From: Pseudomonadota bacterium
GTDB lineage: Bacteria; Pseudomonadota; Gammaproteobacteria; Burkholderiales; Rhodocyclaceae
Assembly: GCA_018241725.1 (NCBI GenBank)
Contig: JAFEDI010000031.1
Span: 1-64,000, forward strand
Reading direction: 5' to 3'
Length of the DNA: 64,000 nt
The notes below the pieces were generated by a model that searched no databases, was not told where the DNA came from, and saw nothing but the letters and a program-made list of their open reading frames with translations. Positions 1-10,925 of the stretch are shown in pieces. How positions within the stretch are numbered: the stretch's first letter is position 1; the number at the start of each line of letters is the position of its first letter. The position numbers and the translations under genes were made by a program.

Positions 1-92
1 AAAATGAAAATGCCGATAGGCAATTGCTGCTTTGCCGCATGTGTGACTATTACACACTCATGCAGTGAAGGTGATCGGCCGGAGCAGGAAAA

Positions 93-605
93 ATGGCACG
101 CAGATCCCTTTTGCTGACGGGGTTGGCGGGAGTCGCGGTGGTGGTGTCCCAAGTGCATCTGGCCTACGTCTTGGGTGATCGTCATCCCAACATCATTTGC
201 TTGCAACTCAGCTTCAGCGCAGAGCGCTACTGGGGGATCCTGGGCGCATGGGGGGCTGAGGGACTGCAGGCTTACCGCAGACATTTTGCCGCGGATTTCG
301 TCCATCTGTGCATCTATGCGCTGTTCGGTCATGTGCTGGCAACACGCGGCGGTCTTTTTCCGGACTGCGACACCCGCGCGTCCAGCAGGCTGGCATGCCT
401 GCTGCCATTGACAGCGTTGTTCGATCTGGCGGAAAACCTGCTGCAACTCCGACTGCTGGCTGGTCCTTTCGGTGTACCGAGTGTGATCATTCCCCTGTCG
501 GGCTTATGCTCATCCGTGAAGTGGATGCTCGTTCTGGTGTTCGCCGTCTGGGTGGGAAAGCGTCTGCTCGATAAATATGGGCTGGCAGGGCGTCCTTCAC
601 GCTGA
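93..605 (+). CDS. Hypothetical four-helix inner membrane protein
   Basis: The protein has 170 residues. Hydrophobic segments lie at about residues 5-27, 66-84, 98-118 and 142-158, so it is probably an integral inner membrane protein with four helices. A short purine-rich stretch (GGAGCAGGAAAA) directly precedes the ATG and supports this start. I recognise no family motif. A conserved-looking acidic-polar patch (DLAENLLQLR) sits in the third helix. The gene stands alone, with a 7-bp inverted repeat (624-641) separating it from the next gene. Function unknown. Confidence 0.75.
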   Translation: MARRSLLLTGLAGVAVVVSQVHLAYVLGDRHPNIICLQLSFSAERYWGILGAWGAEGLQAYRRHFAADFVHLCIYALFGHVLATRGGLFPDCDTRASSRLACLLPLTALFDLAENLLQLRLLAGPFGVPSVIIPLSGLCSSVKWMLVLVFAVWVGKRLLDKYGLAGRPSR

Positions 606-623
606 AGATTTCGGCAATTTTCC

Positions 624-641
624 CGATAAGCCCACTTATCG
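624..641. repeat. Perfect 7-bp inverted repeat between genes
   Basis: CGATAAG and CTTATCG are separated by four bases. No T-run follows on either strand, so this is at best a weak terminator for the upstream gene or a small operator in front of the DUF1631 gene. Confidence 0.35.
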
Positions 642-676
642 CTAAGATCCGCCAACATAATACGACCCCGATCGCC

Positions 677-2647
677 ATGGCGCATCCTTTCCCCACCGAC
701 GACAAATCGACCTCGATGGCAGCAGCATTGCTGGCCGACTGTCGGGCGCGTTTCCTGAGAACGCTCCGCCAGGCGGCAAGTGAGGTCATTCGTCATCAGG
801 TCTGGCTCGACGAGTTGGCCAAGGCGGCGGGCGAGTGTTTCGACGAGTTGTCCGGCAGTAAGGAACGGCAGGGCTTCGAGCAGATGCGGAGTCTGACTGC
901 CTCAAGCATCAGTCTGGTCCACGACGACGATATGGATTACTCGGTCGAGTTGATGAACCTCGATCAGCGCTTGCGGGATGGCTGTGAGCGGGAACTGGCG
1001 GCCCTGCACCTGCGCATGCGCATTCTGTTGTCCGGGACCGATGCTGTGCTGCACAAGGAATCCCCGGTTGGTACCGAGAGCGTGTGCCGTGCGTTGCGGG
1101 CGTTAAAGGAAGCCGAGCGCCTCAGTGCGGCGGAGGCAATGATGATCCTCGAGCGCCTTGAGGAGCCGCTGCAACGTCATCTGTGCGCGTTCTACCGGGA
1201 TCTCGAGCGGGACCTGGCGGCGGCGGGCGTCAACTCCAGCTACCGGATCGTCACGCCGTCCCGCTCCGCCCTGGGGCCTGGCAACGAACGTGCGGACGAG
1301 GTGGCTGCGCCTCTGCCGATCGACCCCGTGGATGCGCTGCGTCTGTCCGTGCTGGCCCGGCGTGATATGGCGCCCGGCGTGGCCCATCTGGATCCGACAC
1401 TGGCCTCGGCCCTGCTGGAGCGTATCGAAGCCTGGCTCAGTGAACGCCAGAACTACGGCAACGGTGTGCCCCAGTCCCTCGGGACGAGCGAACTTGGTGC
1501 CTTGTTGGCACCGGCGAAAGCCGCGTCGGTCGAGGTCGTGGAGACCGTATTCAATTATGTGGCCGCGTTGCCGGCGTTGCCGGCAACGATCCGCATGATC
1601 CTGGCTCAGTTGCGCGTGACAATGCTGCGCCTGGCCCTGCGCAGTGAGTCCTTGCTCGCCGCGGAGCGTCATCCCGCACTGCGTCTGGTGGATCTGATCG
1701 CCAATGTCGGCCGTACACTGCCCCAGGATTGTCCTGCCGACTTGCCGGTGTGTCGTGGGCTGCTGCTGGTCGTGCGGCCGCTGCTGCGAGTGCCGCGCAT
1801 CGAGGACCGGGATTTCCAGGTTGCCCTGTCCGGGGTGGAAGTCCTGCTGAGATCCCGCCAGAAGGGCGCCGTGGCTCGTGCTGCTGCCCTCAAGGACGAG
1901 GCCGAACGCCTGGAGCGGCGTGAAGTGGCTCTGCATCAGGCCAGTCGGGCGATCTACCTGCTGATCGGGCATCGCGCGGAGCCGGTGGTGCGGGCATTCA
2001 TCGAGGGGTACTGGGTGCATGTGCTGGCCAAGGCCGCCTATCGTTACGGCACCGGCAGCACCCAGTGGACGTCGCGGGTGCAGACAGCCCATCGGCTGTT
2101 GGTCAGCGCGATGCCTGAGCCGGACGAGGTGGCCCGCCAACAATTGATGGTCCAGTTGCCGGCGCTGATGCGCTCGTTGGAGGAGGGGCTGGCGTGGATC
2201 GGCCTGTCTCCGGAGCACATCCGCGAGGGGTTGGCACCTTGCATCGAGTTGCATGCCGCGCTGATCTCCGGACGGCCCGGCCCAGAGCCCCGTTACCGCC
2301 GGCCGTCGATGCCGGTCCTCGGTCCGGTGGGCGAACGGCCGGATTTCCGGATCCTGAGACACAAGCAGTATTTCGATGGTGAATTGTCCTTGTCCGCCGA
2401 GTGGGCCGAACTGGAAGTGGGCGACTGCGTCGCCGTTGGACTACCGAACGGTGGCCAGATGCGGGGCTTCGTCGGCTTGATCGGCCCGGCCCGCCAGTTG
2501 ATCCTGATCGCCGATGGCGACGGCAGCGCGGTGCTGGCTGTGACTGCCCGCGCGCTGGCCCAGCAGGCTACTTCGCCGCAGACCCAGTTGTTCCGCGATC
2601 GGTCGATCGTGGACGAAGCGGCGACCGACAGGTTGGTCAATCCCTGA
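677..2647 (+). CDS. DUF1631 family protein
   Basis: The 656-residue protein resembles the DUF1631 family, large cytoplasmic proteins of beta- and gammaproteobacteria sometimes mislabelled thymidine phosphorylase. Seen in the sequence are a long mainly helical body, an acidic segment near residues 75-105 with the family-like pattern of D/E-rich residues followed by a short helix, and a C-terminal beta-rich module (about 565-640). That module has the look of the PilZ-like tail of this family (FDGELSLSAEW...VGDCVAV...QLILIADGDG). A CATAAT -10-like hexamer at 656-661 is very close to the ATG, so the start could also lie a little downstream. Cellular role is not established; a c-di-GMP link through the PilZ-like tail is inference only. 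Confidence 0.7.
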   Translation: MAHPFPTDDKSTSMAAALLADCRARFLRTLRQAASEVIRHQVWLDELAKAAGECFDELSGSKERQGFEQMRSLTASSISLVHDDDMDYSVELMNLDQRLRDGCERELAALHLRMRILLSGTDAVLHKESPVGTESVCRALRALKEAERLSAAEAMMILERLEEPLQRHLCAFYRDLERDLAAAGVNSSYRIVTPSRSALGPGNERADEVAAPLPIDPVDALRLSVLARRDMAPGVAHLDPTLASALLERIEAWLSERQNYGNGVPQSLGTSELGALLAPAKAASVEVVETVFNYVAALPALPATIRMILAQLRVTMLRLALRSESLLAAERHPALRLVDLIANVGRTLPQDCPADLPVCRGLLLVVRPLLRVPRIEDRDFQVALSGVEVLLRSRQKGAVARAAALKDEAERLERREVALHQASRAIYLLIGHRAEPVVRAFIEGYWVHVLAKAAYRYGTGSTQWTSRVQTAHRLLVSAMPEPDEVARQQLMVQLPALMRSLEEGLAWIGLSPEHIREGLAPCIELHAALISGRPGPEPRYRRPSMPVLGPVGERPDFRILRHKQYFDGELSLSAEWAELEVGDCVAVGLPNGGQMRGFVGLIGPARQLILIADGDGSAVLAVTARALAQQATSPQTQLFRDRSIVDEAATDRLVNP

Positions 2648-2748
2648 CGGCTTGCGCGCCGCTGTGCGGGGAACCGACGGCGCTGCGGCAGGTCTCCCAA
2701 GAGGCCCTACAATGAGGGCTGCCTGCCTCTTCTCCGACCCCGCTGCCC

Positions 2749-5700
2749 ATGTGCTCCGACCCCGCCTGCCCGGCCGATCACGGCCCTGCTGACGCCGACG
2801 CCATCCGTATTCGCGGCGCCCGCCAGAACAACCTGAAGAATCTGTCCCTCGACATCCCTCACAACGAGCTGGTGGTGGTCACCGGGGTGTCCGGTTCCGG
2901 CAAGAGTTCGCTGGTCTTCGACACCCTCTACGCCGAGGGCCAGCGCCGCTACGTGGAGACCTTCTCCCCGTATGCGCGGCAGTTCCTCGACCGCATGGAC
3001 AAGCCGCAGGTGGACCGCATCGAAGGCGTGCCGCCGGCTATCGCCATCGACCAGACCAATCCGGTGCGCACCTCCCGCTCGACGGTCGGCACGATGACCG
3101 AGCTGGCCGACCACTTCAAGCTGCTCTACGCCCGCGCCGCCAAACTGCACTGCCGCTGCTGCGGCAAGCCGGTGAGCCGCGACACTCCGGCGACGATCTT
3201 CGCCGACCTGTCGGCCCGCGCCGCGGCGGCTGGCGACCCGCGTCTGGTGGTGAGCTTCCCGGTCACGGTGCCGACGAGCTTCAGCGACGAGGAGATCGCC
3301 GGCCTGCTCGCCCAGCAGGGCTACACCCGCATCCACGCCCGCGACGGCGAGCAGCTCGACGTGGTGCAGGACCGCTTCCGTCTCGGCAACGCCGAGCACG
3401 CCCGCGTGATGGAGGCGTTGGAGATCGGCCTGCGCGCCGGCCACGGTCGCCTCAGCGTGCATGCGCTGGGCGACGATGGCGAGACGCGCTGGAAATTCAG
3501 CTCCGGCCTGCACTGTGCCGACTGTGACATCGCCTATTCCGACCCGACGCCGAGCCTGTTCTCCTTCAACTCGCCGATCGGTGCCTGTGATACCTGCCGC
3601 GGTTTCGGACGGGTGATCGGCGTCGATTTCGCGCTGGTCATCCCGGACGAATCCAAGACCCTCGCCGAAGGCGCGGTGAAGCCCTGGCAGAGCCCCAGCT
3701 TCAAGGAGTGCCAGGACGACCTCGCCAAGATGGCCAAGAAATACGGCGTGCCGATGGACGTGCCGGTGCGCGAGCTGTCGCCGGAACACCGCCACTGGCT
3801 GCTCGAAGGCGACGACAAATGGAAGAGCTGGGAGTCGTCCTGGCCGCGCCTCTGGTACGGCATCCGCCACTTTTTCGACTGGCTGGAGAGCAAGGCCTAC
3901 AAGATGCACATCCGGGTGCTGCTGTCGCGCTACCGCAGCTACACCGAATGCCCGGCCTGCCACGGCGCCCGCCTCAAGCCGGACGCGCTGCTGTGGCGGC
4001 TGCCGGCCGCCGGTGGTGAATGGGCGATCCACGAACTGCTGGCCCATCCGGTGGACGAAATCGTCCCCTTCGTCGCCGGCCTCACGCTGCCGGCGCCGCT
4101 GGACGAGGCCACCGAGCTGCTGCTCGGCGAGATCAAGGGGCGCCTCAAGTACCTGCAGGACGTCGGCCTCGGCTACCTGACGCTGGACCGCCAGTCGCGC
4201 ACCCTGTCCGGTGGCGAGGTGCAGCGCATCAACCTGACCACCGCGCTGGGCACCTCGCTGGTGAATACCCTGTTCGTCCTCGACGAGCCGTCCATCGGCC
4301 TGCACCCGCGCGACATCAACCGCATCCTCGGGGTGATGGAGCGCCTGCGCGACGCCGGCAATTCGCTGGTGGTGGTGGAGCACGACCCGCAGCTGATGCT
4401 GGCCGCCGACCGCCTGCTCGACATCGGCCCGGGCCCCGGCGAGCGCGGTGGCGAGATCGTCGCCTATGGTCCGCCGGTGAGCATTGCCAACGACCCGGCC
4501 TCGCTGACCGGCGCCTACCTGGCCGGCCGCAAGCGCGTCGATGCGCGCCGCGTGCCGCGGCCGGTAGAGGCCGATACGCCGCGCCTGACGCTGCTCGGCG
4601 CCCGCCAGCACAACCTGCGCGGCGTCGATCTGGCGATCCCGCTGCAGTGCCTGGTCGGCATTACCGGCGTGTCCGGCTCCGGCAAGTCCACGTTGATCCA
4701 GGACGTGCTGTTCCCGGCGCTGGCCAAGAACTTCGGCCAGCCGGCCGAGCATCCGGGTGCTTTCGAGGGCTTTGTGGGTGTCGAGGCGATCAAGGGCGTG
4801 GTGATGGTGGACCAGTCGCCGATCGGCAAGAGCGCGCGCTCCAACCCGGTCAGCTACGTGGGCGCCTGGGACGCCATCCGCAAGCTCTTCGCCAACCTGG
4901 AGGAGGCCAAGGAGCGCGGCTACACGCCGGGCACCTTCAGCTTCAATTCGGGCACCGGGCGTTGCCCGACCTGCACCGGCTCGGGCTTCGAGCACGTGGA
5001 GATGCAGTTCCTGTCCGACGTTTACCTGCGCTGCCCGGACTGCGACGGCAAGCGCTACCGGCCGGAGATCCTGGCTCTCAACTGGCGCGGCAAGAGCGTC
5101 GCCGACGTGCTGGAGATGACCGTCTCCGAAGCGCTGGCCTTCTTCGCCGATCAGAAGGCAGTACTCGCCGCGCTGGCGCCGCTGGCCGACGTGGGGTTGG
5201 AGTACGTGTGCCTCGGCCAGCCGGTGCCGACCCTGTCCGGCGGTGAGGCCCAGCGCCTCAAGCTGGCCGGCTACCTCGCCGAAGCGGCGCAACTGGCCGC
5301 CAAGAAATCGAAGAAGGCCGCTGCTGCCGACATGGCCGCCGAGCCCGGCCTGTTGTTCCTGTTTGACGAGCCCACCACCGGACTGCACTTCGAGGACGTG
5401 GCGCGCCTGCTGTCGGCCTTCGAGAAGCTCCTCGACGCCGGCCATTCGCTGGTGGTCATCGAGCACAACCTGGACGTGATCGCCGCCGCCGACTGGTTGA
5501 TCGACCTCGGCCCGGAAGGCGGCAGCGGCGGCGGCCTGATCGTCGCCGAGGGCACGCCGGCCGCGCTGATCGCCACGCCGGCCTCCCACACCGGCAAGGC
5601 GCTGGCCGATTACGCCGCCCAGCTGTCGGCGATGCAGGCCGCGCCGGTGGTGGCCGAGCCGGCGCCGCGCTACCGGGCGTTGGTACCGAAGGCGATCACC

Positions 5701-8271
5701 ATCCGCCATGCCCGCCATCACAACCTGAAGAACGTCAGCCTGGACATCCCCCGCGACCAGTTCACGGTGATCACCGGCTTGTCCGGCTCGGGCAAGTCCA
5801 CGCTGGCCTTCGACATCGTCTTCGGCGAAGGCCAGCGGCGCTACCTGGAGTCGCTCAACGCCTACGCCCGCCAGTTTGCGCAGCCGTCGGCACGGCCGGA
5901 GGTGGATGCGATCTTCGGCATTCCGCCGACGGTGGCCATCGAGCAGCGGGTCAGCCGCGGTGGGCGCAAGAGCACGGTGGGCACTCTCACCGAGATCCAG
6001 CCCTTCCTGCGTCTGCTCTACGTGAAGCTGGGCACCCAGTATTGCCCGGACTGCGACGTGCCGGTCACGCCGCAGAGCTTCGAGGCCATCGTCGCGCAGA
6101 TCCAGCGTGATTTCCAGGGCCGCTCCGTCGAGCTGCTGGCGCCGCTGATCATCAACCGCAAAGGCCTCTACACCGACCTCGCCAAGTGGGCGCGGGGCAA
6201 GGGCTTCGAGCAGCTGCGCGTCGATGGCGACTATCTGCCGACCAAAAAATGGCCGCGTCTCGACCGCTACAAGGAACACAACATCGAGCTGCCAGTGGGC
6301 ATGGTGCTGGTTGGGCCGGACACCGAAACCCAGCTGCGCGAATACGTGGCGGCGGCGCTGGAGCACGGCAAGGGCGTCCTCAAGCTGCTGCCGCTCGGCG
6401 AGGCATCCGCACAGCTCACCACCCTGTCCACGCTGCGCGCCTGCCCGGATTGTGGCACCAGCTTCCCGGAGCCCGATCCGCGCCTGTTCTCCTACAACGC
6501 CAAGCACGGCTGGTGCCCGGACTGCTACGGCACCGGCATCAAGATCGCCGGCAAGGTGGAGAATCCGGACGACCTCGACCTGGGCGAACTGGAGGCCGAC
6601 AGCGACGAGGCCTGCCCGAGCTGCCACGGCGCCCGCCTCAACCCGGTGGCCCGCGCGGTGCGCTTCCGCGACCTGGGCCTGCACGAGCTGGCCTCGCTGG
6701 CGGTCGGCAAGGTGGCGGACTTCTTCGACGGCCTGCAGCTGGCCCGCCGCGAGGCCGACATCGGTCGCGACCTGGTCGGCGAGATCCGCGGCCGGCTGGA
6801 CTTCCTGAAGAAGGTCGGCCTCGGCTACCTGGCCCTCGACCGTGCCGCGCCGACCCTCTCCGGTGGCGAGGCGCAGCGCATCCGCCTGGCCGCCCAGCTC
6901 GGCTCCAACCTCACCGGCGTGTGCTACATCCTCGACGAGCCGACCATCGGCCTGCACCCGCGCGACAACCAGCTGCTGCTCGACACGCTGGAAGCCCTGC
7001 GCGGGCGCGGCAACACGCTGCTGGTGGTGGAGCACGACGAGGACACCATCCGCCGCGCCGACCACGTCATCGACATCGGCCCCGGCGCCGGCGTGCGCGG
7101 AGGGCGCATCATCGCCGAAGGCAAGCTGGCCGACCTGATGGCGGCGCCGGAGTCGGCCACCGGCCGCTGCTTCCGCCAGCCGCTGGTGCATCCGCTGGCG
7201 CCGCGCCGCGGGGTGGCGGACGAGCAGCCGGCGCTGGTGGTGCGCGACGCCAGCCTGCACAACCTGAAGAACGTGTCGGCCCGCGTGCCCCTCGGCCGCC
7301 TGACGGTGGTGACCGGCGTGTCCGGCTCCGGCAAATCCACCTTTGCCCGCGACGTGCTGCACGCGAGCCTGGCGGCGGGGGCGCCGGTGGGCTGCGCCGA
7401 GCTGGCCGGCCGCGAACTGGTCGGCCGCGTGCTGGAGGTGGACCAGACGCCGATCGGCAAGACGCCGCGCTCCTGCCCGGCCACCTACATCGGTTTCTGG
7501 GACGCCATCCGCAAGCTGTTCGCCGAGACCACCGAGGCGAAGATGCGCGGCTGGAACGCCTCGCGCTTCTCCTTCAACACCGGCGCCGGCCGTTGCCCGG
7601 TGTGCGAAGGGCAGGGGCAGATCACCATCGAGATGAACTTCCTGCCCGACGTGAAGATGCCCTGCGAGGCCTGCGGCGGCGCCCGCTTCAACCCGGAGAC
7701 CCTGACCGTGCAGTGGAAGGGCAAGACGGTGGCCGACCTGTTGCACATGGCGGTGGAGGACGCGGTGGACTTCTTCGCTGCGCATCCGTCCATCGCCCAT
7801 CCGCTGCGCCTGCTGCAGGACGTGGGCCTCGGCTACCTGACCCTCGGCCAGCCCAGCCCGACCCTGTCCGGCGGCGAGGCCCAGCGCATCAAGCTGGTCT
7901 CCGAACTGGCCAAGGTGCGCGGCCGTGCCGGCGAGTCGGCGGCTGGCCCCGGCCGGCCGCTGCCGCCGGAGAAGCACACCCTCTACGTGCTCGATGAGCC
8001 CACCGTCGGCCTGCACATGGCCGATGTGGAGAAGCTGATCCACGTGCTGCACCGCCTGGCCGACGCCGGCCACACGGTGCTGGTCATCGAGCACGACCTG
8101 GACCTGATGGCCGAGGCCGACTGGATCGTGGATCTCGGGCCGGAGGGGGGCGACGGCGGTGGCGAGATCGTCGCCGAAGGGCCGCCGGAGGCGGTGGTGC
8201 AGGTGGCGCGTTCCCACACGGGGCGCATCCTTGGCGAGTTTCTGGCGGCGCGCCGCGGCGAGGCTGCCTGA
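2749..8271 (+). CDS. Tandem-fused UvrA-type excinuclease ATPase (four ABC domains)
   Basis: The 1840-residue protein is two complete UvrA-like halves in one chain. Canonical UvrA is about 940-970 residues and acts as a dimer that recognises bulky DNA lesions. Walker A motifs (G-[VL]-S-G-S-G-K-S) lie near residues 46, 640, 1010 and 1523. LSGGE signatures lie near 486, 829, 1370 and 1706, the first, second and fourth with readily seen Walker B motifs downstream near 508, 868 and 1745. Both halves carry the UvrA hallmark GQRRY after the first P-loop and zinc-binding CxxC pairs (near 135-138 and 262-285 in the first half, again in the second). A TACAAT hexamer at 2708-2713 may be its -10. Such fused UvrA paralogues are known in Betaproteobacteria and are usually additional to a normal uvrA, so no symbol is given. 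Whether it works in repair, as a built-in dimer, is inferred. Confidence 0.93.
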   Translation: MCSDPACPADHGPADADAIRIRGARQNNLKNLSLDIPHNELVVVTGVSGSGKSSLVFDTLYAEGQRRYVETFSPYARQFLDRMDKPQVDRIEGVPPAIAIDQTNPVRTSRSTVGTMTELADHFKLLYARAAKLHCRCCGKPVSRDTPATIFADLSARAAAAGDPRLVVSFPVTVPTSFSDEEIAGLLAQQGYTRIHARDGEQLDVVQDRFRLGNAEHARVMEALEIGLRAGHGRLSVHALGDDGETRWKFSSGLHCADCDIAYSDPTPSLFSFNSPIGACDTCRGFGRVIGVDFALVIPDESKTLAEGAVKPWQSPSFKECQDDLAKMAKKYGVPMDVPVRELSPEHRHWLLEGDDKWKSWESSWPRLWYGIRHFFDWLESKAYKMHIRVLLSRYRSYTECPACHGARLKPDALLWRLPAAGGEWAIHELLAHPVDEIVPFVAGLTLPAPLDEATELLLGEIKGRLKYLQDVGLGYLTLDRQSRTLSGGEVQRINLTTALGTSLVNTLFVLDEPSIGLHPRDINRILGVMERLRDAGNSLVVVEHDPQLMLAADRLLDIGPGPGERGGEIVAYGPPVSIANDPASLTGAYLAGRKRVDARRVPRPVEADTPRLTLLGARQHNLRGVDLAIPLQCLVGITGVSGSGKSTLIQDVLFPALAKNFGQPAEHPGAFEGFVGVEAIKGVVMVDQSPIGKSARSNPVSYVGAWDAIRKLFANLEEAKERGYTPGTFSFNSGTGRCPTCTGSGFEHVEMQFLSDVYLRCPDCDGKRYRPEILALNWRGKSVADVLEMTVSEALAFFADQKAVLAALAPLADVGLEYVCLGQPVPTLSGGEAQRLKLAGYLAEAAQLAAKKSKKAAAADMAAEPGLLFLFDEPTTGLHFEDVARLLSAFEKLLDAGHSLVVIEHNLDVIAAADWLIDLGPEGGSGGGLIVAEGTPAALIATPASHTGKALADYAAQLSAMQAAPVVAEPAPRYRALVPKAITIRHARHHNLKNVSLDIPRDQFTVITGLSGSGKSTLAFDIVFGEGQRRYLESLNAYARQFAQPSARPEVDAIFGIPPTVAIEQRVSRGGRKSTVGTLTEIQPFLRLLYVKLGTQYCPDCDVPVTPQSFEAIVAQIQRDFQGRSVELLAPLIINRKGLYTDLAKWARGKGFEQLRVDGDYLPTKKWPRLDRYKEHNIELPVGMVLVGPDTETQLREYVAAALEHGKGVLKLLPLGEASAQLTTLSTLRACPDCGTSFPEPDPRLFSYNAKHGWCPDCYGTGIKIAGKVENPDDLDLGELEADSDEACPSCHGARLNPVARAVRFRDLGLHELASLAVGKVADFFDGLQLARREADIGRDLVGEIRGRLDFLKKVGLGYLALDRAAPTLSGGEAQRIRLAAQLGSNLTGVCYILDEPTIGLHPRDNQLLLDTLEALRGRGNTLLVVEHDEDTIRRADHVIDIGPGAGVRGGRIIAEGKLADLMAAPESATGRCFRQPLVHPLAPRRGVADEQPALVVRDASLHNLKNVSARVPLGRLTVVTGVSGSGKSTFARDVLHASLAAGAPVGCAELAGRELVGRVLEVDQTPIGKTPRSCPATYIGFWDAIRKLFAETTEAKMRGWNASRFSFNTGAGRCPVCEGQGQITIEMNFLPDVKMPCEACGGARFNPETLTVQWKGKTVADLLHMAVEDAVDFFAAHPSIAHPLRLLQDVGLGYLTLGQPSPTLSGGEAQRIKLVSELAKVRGRAGESAAGPGRPLPPEKHTLYVLDEPTVGLHMADVEKLIHVLHRLADAGHTVLVIEHDLDLMAEADWIVDLGPEGGDGGGEIVAEGPPEAVVQVARSHTGRILGEFLAARRGEAA

Positions 8272-8275
8272 GGCG

Positions 8276-9205
8276 ATGAACTCCGACGACCTGCGGCTGT
8301 TCGCGCGCATCGTCAAGGCCGGCAGCATCTCGCGGGCGGCCCTTGAAACCGGAGTCGACCAGTCCACGTTGAGTCGGCGCTTGGCGGCGCTGGAAGGGGA
8401 GCTCGGCACGCGCCTGCTGCACCGCAGCGGGCGCGGCGTGCTGCCCACCGAGAGGGGCGAGAAGCTGCTCGAATACGCCGGGTCGGTCGGCCGCCTGCTC
8501 GACGAGGCCGGTGCAGCGATGCAGCACGGTGACGGGCGCGGCCCGAGCCAGCTGCACATCGCCGCTCAGCCGACCCTCGCCAGCCTGCTCTTCGCGCCGC
8601 TGGCCCGGCTGCTGGGGGCGCGCTATCCCCACACCCGTCTGCGCTTCGTGGAAGGGCTGGCCGACCAGTTGCTCGACAAGCTGGCTGGCGGGGACGTGGA
8701 CCTGGCTTTGATCTATCTGCCGGAACAGGGTGTTGTGCAGGCCGACGTATTGCTCAGCGAAGGGCTGCGCCTGGTCTTGCCAGCCGACCACCCGCTGGCT
8801 GGCGAGGCCTTACTGGTGCCCACGCTGCGCGATATTCCGTTGATCCTGCCGAGCACCCACCATGGCCTGCGCCGGCTGGTGGAGTCACTGGCGGTACGCC
8901 ATGGCTTTGCGCTGAGGATCGCAGTGGAGCTGGACGGCTCCATCGCCCTCATCAAGCGGATGGTGCTGGAAGGCTGCGGCGCCACGCTGCTGCCGGAGGC
9001 GGCCGTGCGCGACGAGATCGCCGCCGGCCTGCTGAAAAGCTGCCGGCTCATCGACCCGGAGGTCAGCCGGCAGGTCGGCCTGGTGCTGGCGCGCAACCGG
9101 GTCGTGCCGGACGGCCTGTGGGACATCGTCCGGCTGATCAAGGACGAGGTGGTCCGCCTCGTCGAATCCGGCGAGTGGCCGGATGCCAGGCTTGAACGCG
9201 GCTAG
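8276..9205 (+). CDS. LysR-family transcriptional regulator
   Basis: The protein has 309 residues, the usual LTTR length. The N-terminal winged helix-turn-helix is clear: LRLFARIVKAGSISRAA, then STLSRRLAALEGELGTRLLHR, with the typical GVLPTERG turn. A periplasmic-binding-like effector domain follows (about residues 90-300). The ATG chosen lies four bases after the uvrA stop; an upstream in-frame start would run inside uvrA and lacks LysR sequence. It converges on the Bcr/CflA exporter gene rather than diverging from it, so its target is not obvious from position. Confidence 0.9.
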   Translation: MNSDDLRLFARIVKAGSISRAALETGVDQSTLSRRLAALEGELGTRLLHRSGRGVLPTERGEKLLEYAGSVGRLLDEAGAAMQHGDGRGPSQLHIAAQPTLASLLFAPLARLLGARYPHTRLRFVEGLADQLLDKLAGGDVDLALIYLPEQGVVQADVLLSEGLRLVLPADHPLAGEALLVPTLRDIPLILPSTHHGLRRLVESLAVRHGFALRIAVELDGSIALIKRMVLEGCGATLLPEAAVRDEIAAGLLKSCRLIDPEVSRQVGLVLARNRVVPDGLWDIVRLIKDEVVRLVESGEWPDARLERG

Positions 9206-9253
9206 TCCCTGTTCTTTCTCTTGCGTGTGGCAAATGTTGGGGGCAGTGAACTA

Positions 9254-9277
9254 TGGGGGTGAATTCACTCGCCCCCA
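9254..9277. terminator. Possible hairpin between convergent genes
   Basis: TGGGGG and CCCCCA flank a 12-base spacer containing TGAATTCA. It sits between the convergent LysR and exporter genes, where a shared terminator is expected. There is no clear T-run on either strand, so this is weakly supported. Confidence 0.35.
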
Positions 9278-9302
9278 CAAAAAAGGGATAGTAAGGAGTT
9301 CC

Positions 9303-10556
9303 TCAGGCGGCGCTTGAGTGGGACGCTTCGGCCGTGCTGGCGTGATGGTGGTCGTGGTGGGCAACCAGCACACGATGCACCGCCCAAGCGCCGATGCCGC
9401 ACAGGGCCATCACTATCGCCAGCGGCCGCCCGGTGCCGTCGTGGAGCAGCCCGACCAGTGCGCCAGCAAGGGTCGCGAAGAAGAACTGCAGCGCGCTGGC
9501 CAGGGCCGCCGCGGTGCCGGCCTGTTGCCCGTGGGTGGCCAGCGCCGAGGCGGTGGCGTTGGGGATGATGAAGCCGAGGCTGCTCACGAAGCAGAAGAAG
9601 GCGCCGACGAACCACCGCAGCGAGATCTGCCCGGTGAAGGCCAGCCCGGCAAGCAGCAGTCCGGTCAGCAGCGGCACCCACAGCGCGCGGCGCAGCAGCA
9701 GGGTTGCCGGGTAGCGCTTCAACAGATGGGCGTTAAGCTGGCTGGCGGCGATCAGGCCGAAGGCATTGGAGCCGAAGAACCAGCCATAGTCCTGCGGTGC
9801 GACGCCATACAGGTCGATGAGGACGAAGGGCGAGCCGGCGACGTAGGCGAACATGCCCGACATGGCCAGGCCGCCACCCAGCGCGTAACCGAGGAAGGCC
9901 CGGTTAGCGAGTAGGCGGCCGTAGTTGCTGAGCACCGTGCCAAGCTGCAGTGGTGGCTCGTGGCGGGTGTCGTGGCTTTCCGCCAGCCCCGCGCGGATGG
10001 CCAGCAGGCATGCCGCCCCGAAGGCCGCCAGCACGACGAAGATGCTGCGCCAGTCGGCAAGTCCGAGCAGCGCACCGCCGATCAGCGGGGCGAGGATGGG
10101 TGCCAGGCCCATCACCAGCATCAGCAGCGAGAAGGCCCGCGCGGAATCCCGCGCCGAGCAGCGATCGCGGACGATGGCGCTGGGGATGATGATGCCGGCG
10201 CAGCCGCCGAGGCCCTGCACGAAGCGCCAGCCAATCAAGGCCGGGATGCTCGTTGCGCAGGCGGCGCCGATTGCCGCCACGGTGTAGATGATGAGCCCGA
10301 CGTAGAGCGGCTTCTTGCGGCCAAAGCGGTCGCTGAGGGGGCCGTAGAACAGCTGGCCGAGGGTCAGCCCGATGAAGAAGGCGGCCAGGGTCAGCTCGAC
10401 GCTGCCCGGCTGCCCGCCCAAGCTGCGCTCGATCTGCGGGAAGCTGGGCAGGTACATGTCGATGGACAGCGGGCCGATGGCGGTCAGCACGCCGAGCAGG
10501 ACCAACCAGGGCGGCAGACCGAGCCGGGAGTCAGAGGAATTGGAAATTGTTGTCAT
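9303..10556 (-). CDS. Bcr/CflA-family multidrug efflux MFS transporter
   Basis: The protein has 417 residues and about 12 hydrophobic segments. The start (GLPPWLVLLGVLTAIGPLSIDMYLPSFP) is the signature of the Bcr/CflA (DHA1) drug:proton antiporters. Loop 2-3 has the MFS pattern FYGPLSDRFGRKKPL, followed by FVQGLGGCAGIIIPSAIVRD in helix 4-5. The C-terminus is histidine-rich (HHDHHHAS). It probably exports drugs or metabolites across the inner membrane in exchange for protons; the substrate cannot be told from sequence. Confidence 0.9.
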   Translation of the reverse strand: MTTISNSSDSRLGLPPWLVLLGVLTAIGPLSIDMYLPSFPQIERSLGGQPGSVELTLAAFFIGLTLGQLFYGPLSDRFGRKKPLYVGLIIYTVAAIGAACATSIPALIGWRFVQGLGGCAGIIIPSAIVRDRCSARDSARAFSLLMLVMGLAPILAPLIGGALLGLADWRSIFVVLAAFGAACLLAIRAGLAESHDTRHEPPLQLGTVLSNYGRLLANRAFLGYALGGGLAMSGMFAYVAGSPFVLIDLYGVAPQDYGWFFGSNAFGLIAASQLNAHLLKRYPATLLLRRALWVPLLTGLLLAGLAFTGQISLRWFVGAFFCFVSSLGFIIPNATASALATHGQQAGTAAALASALQFFFATLAGALVGLLHDGTGRPLAIVMALCGIGAWAVHRVLVAHHDHHHASTAEASHSSAA

Positions 10557-10925
10557 GATGGGGACTGCGGGTTGGGGATTGCAGTATGGGCGAGCAGCAG
10601 ACTCCGTTCATGGCGCTGAGCGCATAGCCGCTATGCGGTGTGACCGATGATGGTCTTGGGAGGGTGGAGATCCTGAATGTCGTAATGCCGAATCACGATC
10701 CCGTGGCTTTCGGATTTGGCTCGGGAAGACTAAGATGCAGATCGTCCAGTCAGAATGACGGGATGAAGGGCAAACTCATCAAAAGATGAGGACGCAAAAC
10801 TTCCGGCCTAAAGCGCGTCGGCGTGCCATGGCAGCGGGGTTGCCAGCACATCGAGCAGCCGTGTTCCAACGATCTGTTCGATGCTGTCGTCAGCGAGGCC
10901 CTGAAATAACCCAGGAGTCAGGGCC
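10557..10925. other. Divergent intergenic region holding the c-di-GMP riboswitch
   Basis: This 369-bp gap separates the divergently transcribed exporter and protease genes. The half nearer the protease holds a c-di-GMP-I aptamer (listed separately). The remainder must contain both promoters; I see no convincing -35/-10 pair. Confidence 0.6.
10760..10850 (+). promoter_or_regulatory. Cyclic di-GMP-I (GEMM) riboswitch aptamer
   Basis: The conserved core of the GEMM-I class is present in order: AAGGGCAAAC, a 6-bp hairpin CTCATC-AAAA-GATGAG, GGACGCAAA, then CTTCCGGCCTAAAG. The second stem contains GGCAGCGGGGTTGCC. The string matches the Vibrio cholerae Vc2 aptamer at all the hallmark positions, including the AGCGGGGTT loop. 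The aptamer ends about 75 bases before the ATG of the sedolisin-like lipoprotein, with the leader between them available as expression platform. No strong intrinsic terminator follows, so translational control is more likely. The direction of the response cannot be read from the sequence. Confidence 0.93.

Noticed and set aside
2707..8559. A very long open frame on the minus strand opposite the tandem UvrA
   Set aside because: It is low-complexity (His/Arg/Ala/Gly/Gln-rich), matches no family, and mirrors the high third-position GC of the UvrA gene on the other strand.
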